Notes under the pieces: generated by a model
Told to the model about the DNA's origin: nothing
The model's database searches: none
Seen by the model: the letters and a program-made list of their open reading frames with translations, nothing else
Shown: positions 6,239 through 9,487 of the stretch, piece by piece
How the letters are laid out: each line of letters begins with the position of its first letter
Numbering within the stretch: the stretch's first letter is position 1
NCBI GenBank assembly: GCA_024409185.1
Contig: JAKSUD010000023.1
Span: forward strand, 1 to 9,487
Source of the DNA: an archaeon
Lineage (GTDB): Archaea > Methanobacteriota > Methanobacteria > Methanobacteriales > Methanobacteriaceae
Direction: 5' to 3'
Length of the DNA: 9,487 bases
Position numbers and translations under genes: made by a program

Positions 6239-6257
6239 GGATTAATGATTTTAATCC
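6239..6257 (+). other. Hairpin in the ehaG-ehaH gap
   Basis: GGATTAA (6239-6245) and TTAATCC (6251-6257) form a perfect 7-bp inverted repeat with a 5-nt loop. Two G-C pairs at its base make it stand out from the surrounding AT-only sequence. No T run follows, so it is not a typical terminator. It could mark mRNA processing, stability or an operator. A chance origin cannot be excluded. Confidence 0.4.
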
Positions 6258-6294
6258 ACTTATTATAAATTTAAAGTAAAAATTGGTGTTAAAA

Positions 6295-6975
6295 ATGAGT
6301 CTTACAAGTATTGGTGGAGATTTACTTGGAACAATTCCTCTTGGAGATATTGTTCTTTATTTAAATCCTTTACATTTGTTCTTGTTTGTAACTATAATTA
6401 TATTCACAATTTTAATAGCTATTAGCAGAACAGAAACTCAAGTAGAAGCAATGTTTGGTTCTCTTGAAGAAAATAAAGTTTCTGTTGGTATGAAAGAGTT
6501 TAAACATAGACGTTTCTTAGCTATTATTTGTGGTTTAGCTACTGCAGGAGCTATGATTACAGGGGATTTATTTAACTTTACTTTATTTATGGCTTTAATT
6601 GGTATTGTTAATATTGGTATTGTTTCTGCTGTAAAACAAATAGATGTTCTTGATTCTGCTTATCAATATGGTTTAATAGCTATGATGTGTGGTTTACCTT
6701 TATTTGGTGGAGCAGCTATTATTTTAGCATCAACTGGAACTTTAAGTTTATTTACTTTAGCTGCAGCACCTACTGTTGCACCAATGACTATATTCGGTGC
6801 TTTAATGATGTTAGTAGGTATTGCTGGTGAAAGTGGAATTGCTCCATTTTTCGCTACAAAAGCTGAAATGTTTAGAACCCCAGGTTCTCCATTTATATTA
6901 ATTATTCACTTAAGCTCTTTATTTATCATTGTAAGATCTGTAGAAATCTTATTAATCATTATTCATGTGATATAA
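6295..6975 (+). CDS. ehaH: EhaH, antiporter-like (NuoL/M/N-related) hydrogenase A subunit
   Basis: One of the two conserved integral membrane subunits of Eha, related to the proton-pumping antiporter-like subunits of complex I, Mrp and group 4 hydrogenases. At 226 residues it is about half the usual length. I start it at the ATG at 6295, which has GGTG at 6285-6288; a TTG at 6283 lies upstream of that site. Helices appear at about 24-44, 73-89, 92-112, 123-145, 154-166 and 180-200. [14 protein letters not shown] (90-103) matches the antiporter helix normally reading DLFnlfvFwElm, but the conserved Glu is Ala100. [18 protein letters not shown] (155-172) matches GalaKsaqfPFhtWLPdA, with the conserved Lys replaced by Glu159. 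The TPGSP segment (175-179) corresponds to APTPVSA. The distal half of the normal fold is missing. Confidence 0.85.
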   Translation: MSLTSIGGDLLGTIPLGDIVLYLNPLHLFLFVTIIIFTILIAISRTETQVEAMFGSLEENKVSVGMKEFKHRRFLAIICGLATAGAMITGDLFNFTLFMALIGIVNIGIVSAVKQIDVLDSAYQYGLIAMMCGLPLFGGAAIILASTGTLSLFTLAAAPTVAPMTIFGALMMLVGIAGESGIAPFFATKAEMFRTPGSPFILIIHLSSLFIIVRSVEILLIIIHVI

Positions 6976-6986
6976 AATTAATAAAA

Positions 6987-7017
6987 TTATTATCGGATAA
7001 TAATTATCTGATAATAA
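6987..7017 (+). other. 31-nt near-perfect palindrome in the ehaH-ehaI gap
   Basis: Positions 6987-7000 pair with 7004-7017 over 14 positions. All are Watson-Crick except a G-T at 6995/7009, and the loop is 3 nt (7001-7003). It can also be read as two adjoining TTATC-N-GATAA dyads, centred at 6995 and 7009. It begins 12 nt after the ehaH stop and lies 19 nt upstream of a TATA-like box. It is followed by A-rich rather than T-rich sequence, so a simple terminator is unlikely. RNA hairpin (processing or stability) or tandem operator are both possible. Confidence 0.55.
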
Positions 7018-7035
7018 ATAAGAAAATTATAAAAA

Positions 7036-7043
7036 TTTATATT
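7036..7043 (+). promoter_or_regulatory. Possible internal TATA box before ehaI
   Basis: TTTATATT (7036-7043), preceded by an A5 run, matches the box found before ehaA. Initiation about 25 nt further on would fall near 7065, just before the ehaI ATG (7072). Such a start would truncate the GGTG ribosome site or leave a very short leader. Weak on its own in AT-rich DNA; the adjacent palindrome makes it worth testing. Confidence 0.3.
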
Positions 7044-7071
7044 TATTGTATTAAAAAGAAAAGGTGTAAAA

Positions 7072-7287
7072 ATGAATAAAATGAAAACAACTAGCTATAT
7101 TCTTTTAATTGTATCTATATTAGCTATTCTTTATGCATTAATTTTTAATCCTGCAGATTGGATAGTTTATGCTATAGCTATTGTTTGTATACCATTTTTC
7201 ATACTTTCATTTGGTTTGCTTACTATGTCTAAACCTAAAAAAGATGAAGAGGAGGAAAGAATTGAAGAACCATTTATTGGATATTAG
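7072..7287 (+). CDS. ehaI: EhaI, energy-converting hydrogenase A small membrane subunit
   Basis: A very small membrane subunit of energy-converting hydrogenase A, 71 residues: two hydrophobic helices (about 7-25 and 29-51) and a charged tail, KPKKDEEEERIEEPFIGY (54-71). I recognise no functional motif. Identity is inferred from its place between ehaH and ehaJ, which is where the ehaI gene sits in methanogens, and from its size. The ATG at 7072 has a clear AAAAGGTG (7059-7066) ribosome site; a second ATG two codons later lacks such spacing. The 96-nt gap before it contains the palindrome and a TATA-like box, so its expression may be set apart from ehaA-H. Confidence 0.75.
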   Translation: MNKMKTTSYILLIVSILAILYALIFNPADWIVYAIAIVCIPFFILSFGLLTMSKPKKDEEEERIEEPFIGY

Positions 7288-7300
7288 TTAGATTAATTAT

Positions 7301-7327
7301 AATTTAAAATATTAATTTAAAATATTA
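7301..7327 (+). repeat. Two 13-bp AT-only tandem units in the ehaI-ehaJ gap
   Basis: The 14-mer AATTTAAAATATTA occurs at 7301-7314 and again at 7314-7327, giving a period of 13 with one shared base. It is AT-only and may be replication slippage in a non-coding spacer. No function is indicated. Confidence 0.5.
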
Positions 7328-7369
7328 TCAATAATTAATTTACTTTAATGGATTAGATTCGTTGATACT

Positions 7370-8233
7370 ATGTATTTAATGGCAGATATTTTAATAAATG
7401 TTATTTTAGCTTTCCTTGCAGGTAGTTTATTATTAGGTTTTCATAGGAAAGTTATGGCAAGAATTCAGCTTAGACCTGGACCTCCTATTATCCAGTATTT
7501 ACTTCACTCTTTGAAGTTTTTCTTTAAAGAATCAAGTTTCCCTAAAACTGCTTCAATGCCTTTTTATATTGGTATTGTAGTTATTTTAGCTGGAATATGG
7601 GTTACTGCTGTTATTGTTGGTCCTGTTACTAAGGGATCTTTAATGATTATCTTTGGTATTTATGCAATTCATAAAATTGTTGAGCATAACTCTGGTTCTT
7701 CATCTGGATCTCCTTATGGTAAGGTAAGTTGTGTAAGGGCTGTTTTCTCAGCAGCTGGAGAATTACCTCTCTTTGCTTGTATTGCTATAATTTACTTTGT
7801 AACTGGAAGTATGAATATTGCGGATATTATTGCATATCAATCTGTTCATGGACCACTTATTTACACAGCACCTCTTGCTTGTGTAATGTTCTTTACATTA
7901 ATACTTACAAAATCACCATATTCTCCTTTTGCAATTACAAAAGGAAAAGATATTATCTCTGGATTTGAAACCGAGCATTATGGTTTCCTTAGAGGATTTA
8001 TAATGCTTTCAGAATCTGTTGCATGGTATATCTTATTATGGTTATTCTTAACAATATTCTTTGGACCAATTGGTATTATTGGATATGTTGTAGGAATGAT
8101 TATTATTACTGCAATTACTGCATTTATTAATGCTACAACTCCAATGTTAAACCCAAATCATTCTGTAATGGCTCAATTTACTATTACACTTGTTTGTTTA
8201 GTTGGATCCATTATTATATTATTAATATTATAA
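7370..8233 (+). CDS. ehaJ: EhaJ, NuoH-like membrane subunit of hydrogenase A
   Basis: The second conserved membrane subunit of Eha, related to NuoH of complex I and EchB/HycD of group 4 hydrogenases. It anchors the peripheral hydrogenase module to the ion-conducting arm. It has 287 residues, usual for the family, with about seven to eight hydrophobic helices. Family marks are [25 protein letters not shown] (31-55), equivalent to the RxQxRxGPNxvGp...D..KL..KE region; [20 protein letters not shown] (116-135) with R123 and E131; and [21 protein letters not shown] (185-205), equivalent to PFDlpEaE-elvaGf-tEYsG, with E200 and E202 kept. E215 lies in the next helix. Start codon: ATG 7370; an ATG at 7379 is also possible because neither has a convincing Shine-Dalgarno sequence. 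An overlapping +2-frame open stretch inside is a shadow. Confidence 0.92.
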   Translation: MYLMADILINVILAFLAGSLLLGFHRKVMARIQLRPGPPIIQYLLHSLKFFFKESSFPKTASMPFYIGIVVILAGIWVTAVIVGPVTKGSLMIIFGIYAIHKIVEHNSGSSSGSPYGKVSCVRAVFSAAGELPLFACIAIIYFVTGSMNIADIIAYQSVHGPLIYTAPLACVMFFTLILTKSPYSPFAITKGKDIISGFETEHYGFLRGFIMLSESVAWYILLWLFLTIFFGPIGIIGYVVGMIIITAITAFINATTPMLNPNHSVMAQFTITLVCLVGSIIILLIL

Positions 8234-8254
8234 AATTATTCAAATTATTAAACG

Positions 8255-8294
8255 AAATTAAAATTAATTAAATTATTAATTAAATTAAAATTAA
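8255..8294 (+). repeat. AT-only direct repeats in the ehaJ-ehaK gap
   Basis: The 13-mer AAATTAAAATTAA occurs at 8255-8267 and 8282-8294, and the sequence between is a similar A/T mixture. The 91-nt gap between ehaJ and ehaK contains nothing else that I can support apart from the ehaK ribosome site at its end. Confidence 0.5.
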
Positions 8295-8324
8295 AAAGAT
8301 TAAAACTAAAAAGAAGGAATTAAA

Positions 8325-8582
8325 ATGGTAAATGAAAAAGGCATGCTTGTACTTACTTCACTTGTAGCAGTAGGGATTTTTGTAGTAGCAGCTATAGCAG
8401 CATATTTACAAAGTATTGTTGTTTGGCCCCTTATTGTTATAGGATTAATTTTTATTCCTTTAATCTTATTACAAGATAGAGTTAAATTTGCTCATCTTGC
8501 AGAAAAATTAGAGCTTATTGCTTTTGTTATTACTCTTGCAGTAATTATAATTGGATTTTTAATTGTTTATACTCCAGCATAA
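8325..8582 (+). CDS. ehaK: EhaK, energy-converting hydrogenase A small membrane subunit
   Basis: A small membrane subunit of energy-converting hydrogenase A, 85 residues. Three hydrophobic helices (about 7-28, 31-49, 62-82) are visible, with a charged amphipathic loop QDRVKFAHLAEKLE (50-63) between the second and third. The protein ends almost at the membrane. No catalytic or metal-binding motif is apparent. Assigned by gene order after ehaJ and by length. The ATG at 8325 is well placed after GAAGGA (8313-8318). A 55-nt gap separates it from ehaL. Confidence 0.8.
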   Translation: MVNEKGMLVLTSLVAVGIFVVAAIAAYLQSIVVWPLIVIGLIFIPLILLQDRVKFAHLAEKLELIAFVITLAVIIIGFLIVYTPA

Positions 8583-8637
8583 TTAATTAAAATCTACTCG
8601 AATATGATAGTTAAACTTAATCACAAAAGGTGAAATC

Positions 8638-8964
8638 ATGGAAACAATATTTTATATGGTTTATATTTTAGTATTTATTATTGGTTCAATTGCAGGGCTT
8701 TTATTAAGCTATAAGAAGCATATGGAACCTTTTATCATATCAGAAATTGATATTTTATACTTAGTTTTAGCTATTATAGGATGGTTCTTATTTATTAATT
8801 TTGCTTTAGTGCAATTTATTCCAGCATTTATTGCTATTCCAATAGGTTTATTCTTAATTGGTTTAGTAATTGGTGCAAGACCAGGTTATGGTCGTAAAGA
8901 AACTGTTATTGGTGCTTTAATTTCAATTATTGTATGGTTAGTTTTACATTTTGGTTTAATTTAG
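8638..8964 (+). CDS. ehaL: EhaL, energy-converting hydrogenase A membrane subunit
   Basis: A membrane subunit of energy-converting hydrogenase A, 108 residues, with four hydrophobic helices (about 4-24, 36-56, 59-80, 88-106). A short polar loop, YKKHMEPFIISEID (25-38), separates the first two, and a conserved-looking basic glycine loop, GARPGYGRKE (79-88), separates the last two. Two acidic residues, E36 and D38, border the second helix. The individual function is unknown. Assigned from gene order and topology. Good ribosome site AAAAGGTGA (8625-8633), 4 nt before the ATG. Confidence 0.8.
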   Translation: METIFYMVYILVFIIGSIAGLLLSYKKHMEPFIISEIDILYLVLAIIGWFLFINFALVQFIPAFIAIPIGLFLIGLVIGARPGYGRKETVIGALISIIVWLVLHFGLI

Positions 8965-8995
8965 TAGTTAATAGTTTAGACATTTAATTAAAAAT

Positions 8996-9017
8996 TTAAT
9001 TTAATTAGTTAAATTAA
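8996..9017 (+). repeat. AT-only inverted repeat in the ehaL-ehaM gap
   Basis: TTAATTTAA (8996-9004) pairs with TTAAATTAA (9009-9017) around a TTAG loop. All nine pairs are A-T, in sequence made almost wholly of A/T, so chance is a fair explanation. The 89-nt gap holds no other feature except the ehaM ribosome site. Confidence 0.35.
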
Positions 9018-9053
9018 TTTAATTTACTAAATAAGTTCATTTAGGTGATTTAT

Positions 9054-9437
9054 ATGAATAAAGAAGAAAAATTAAAAATGATGAAACAAAGAGTTCTTCA
9101 TAGTTATAAATGGGAAAAAGAAGTTACTCACCCGTTAGCTAAAGAATTTGGAGTTTCTATTGAAGAATTTGAAGATATTCTTATGAATCATTTAGATATG
9201 GGTGAACTTGAAAATATGTTTTCTACCTTTGAAGAAGCTGATTATGATAGAATTCTTAGACAATTACATCTTGATTTAAGACTTTATTGGTTTGGAGATG
9301 TTTTAAAAATTATATCTTCAGAAGAATATAGTCCATTAAAACATAGATTGGCTGATGATATTAAAAAGGGTAGAAAATATGAAGAATGCTTAAAAGAAGG
9401 TAGAGAAGAGATTATTTCAATCTTAAAAAATCATTAA
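9054..9437 (+). CDS. ehaM: EhaM, soluble subunit of hydrogenase A
   Basis: A hydrophilic subunit of energy-converting hydrogenase A, 127 residues, the first soluble protein in this cluster. It has no hydrophobic helix and is rich in Glu, Lys, Leu and Asp, probably all-helical (EKLKMMKQRVL, EEFEDILMNHLDMGELENM, EADYDRILRQLHLDL). It has no Cys pattern for Fe-S clusters; its only cysteine is C112, so it is not an electron carrier. Known Eha operons encode several such nonconserved hydrophilic subunits whose role is undefined; one at the membrane-to-hydrogenase boundary of the operon may help assemble or dock the two parts. I place the start at ATG 9054, served by AGGTGAT (9043-9049); a GTG at 9045 lies inside that ribosome site. 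The next genes, beyond the window, should be ehaN and ehaO. Confidence 0.84.
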   Translation: MNKEEKLKMMKQRVLHSYKWEKEVTHPLAKEFGVSIEEFEDILMNHLDMGELENMFSTFEEADYDRILRQLHLDLRLYWFGDVLKIISSEEYSPLKHRLADDIKKGRKYEECLKEGREEIISILKNH

Positions 9438-9487
9438 ATTATAATTATAGATAATAAAAATCATTAAAATTATTATAATCATTTAAA

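Noticed and set aside
6987..7017. Intrinsic terminator at the ehaH-ehaI palindrome
   Set aside because: The sequence after the stem is A-rich, with no T run, and the operon clearly continues with the same gene order downstream.
7729..7968. Plus-strand open frame of 79 codons inside ehaJ
   Set aside because: Cys/Tyr-rich translation in an alternative frame of a strongly supported NuoH-like gene; typical of reading a membrane gene out of frame.
8996..9017. Regulatory hairpin before ehaM
   Set aside because: All pairs are A-T in a region of almost pure A/T, so it is expected by chance; listed only as a repeat.

Overview
The window is very AT-rich, uses archaeal-type TATA elements (TTTATATA/TTTATATT) and T-rich terminators, and has Shine-Dalgarno sites of the AGGTG / GGAGG kind. 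Its main content is the front part of an eha operon, which encodes energy-converting [NiFe] hydrogenase A of hydrogenotrophic methanogens. Gene order, base composition and the adjacent PAS/HisKA_2-type sensor kinase fit a member of the Methanobacteriales. Methanobrevibacter is the most likely genus, but this is an inference because no marker gene lies in the window.

Region 1 (56-2655) holds one long cytoplasmic multi-PAS histidine kinase gene, read in two frames. The frame changes at a T7 run (1011-1017). The first part carries PAS-like sensory domains. The second carries two more PAS-like domains, a HisKA_2 phosphoacceptor box and an HATPase domain.

Region 2 (2656-3115) is a 460-bp stretch without protein genes, but it is not empty. 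It has a long T-rich terminator tract, a TATA box (2831-2838), and an extended inverted repeat (2859-2955) whose 5' foot falls where that TATA box would place the transcription start. A second T-rich tract follows, then a strong TATA box (3084-3091) for ehaA. I read 2859 to about 2955 as a candidate stand-alone structured RNA, apparently not a family I recognise. Its apical loop displays ACCUCCC, a mimic of the 16S rRNA anti-Shine-Dalgarno sequence.

Region 3 (3116-9437) holds thirteen same-strand genes, ehaA to ehaM in the canonical order. Twelve encode membrane proteins and ehaM encodes a soluble one. EhaH (antiporter-like) and EhaJ (NuoH-like) are the complex-I-related subunits. By eye, EhaC, D, E, F and G also resemble small Mrp/MBH antiporter subunits, so the cluster looks like a reduced ion-translocating membrane arm. 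The hydrogenase small and large subunits (ehaN, ehaO) and the polyferredoxins should lie just beyond the right edge. Eha uses an ion gradient to drive H2-dependent ferredoxin reduction, which tops up methanogenesis intermediates.

Gene spacing is uneven. A/B and D/E overlap and F/G are 3 nt apart, while most other junctions are AT-rich gaps of about 55-90 nt. The G/H and H/I gaps each contain a hairpin. The H/I hairpin is a 31-nt near-perfect palindrome followed by a TATA-like box, so an internal promoter or a processing site is possible there.
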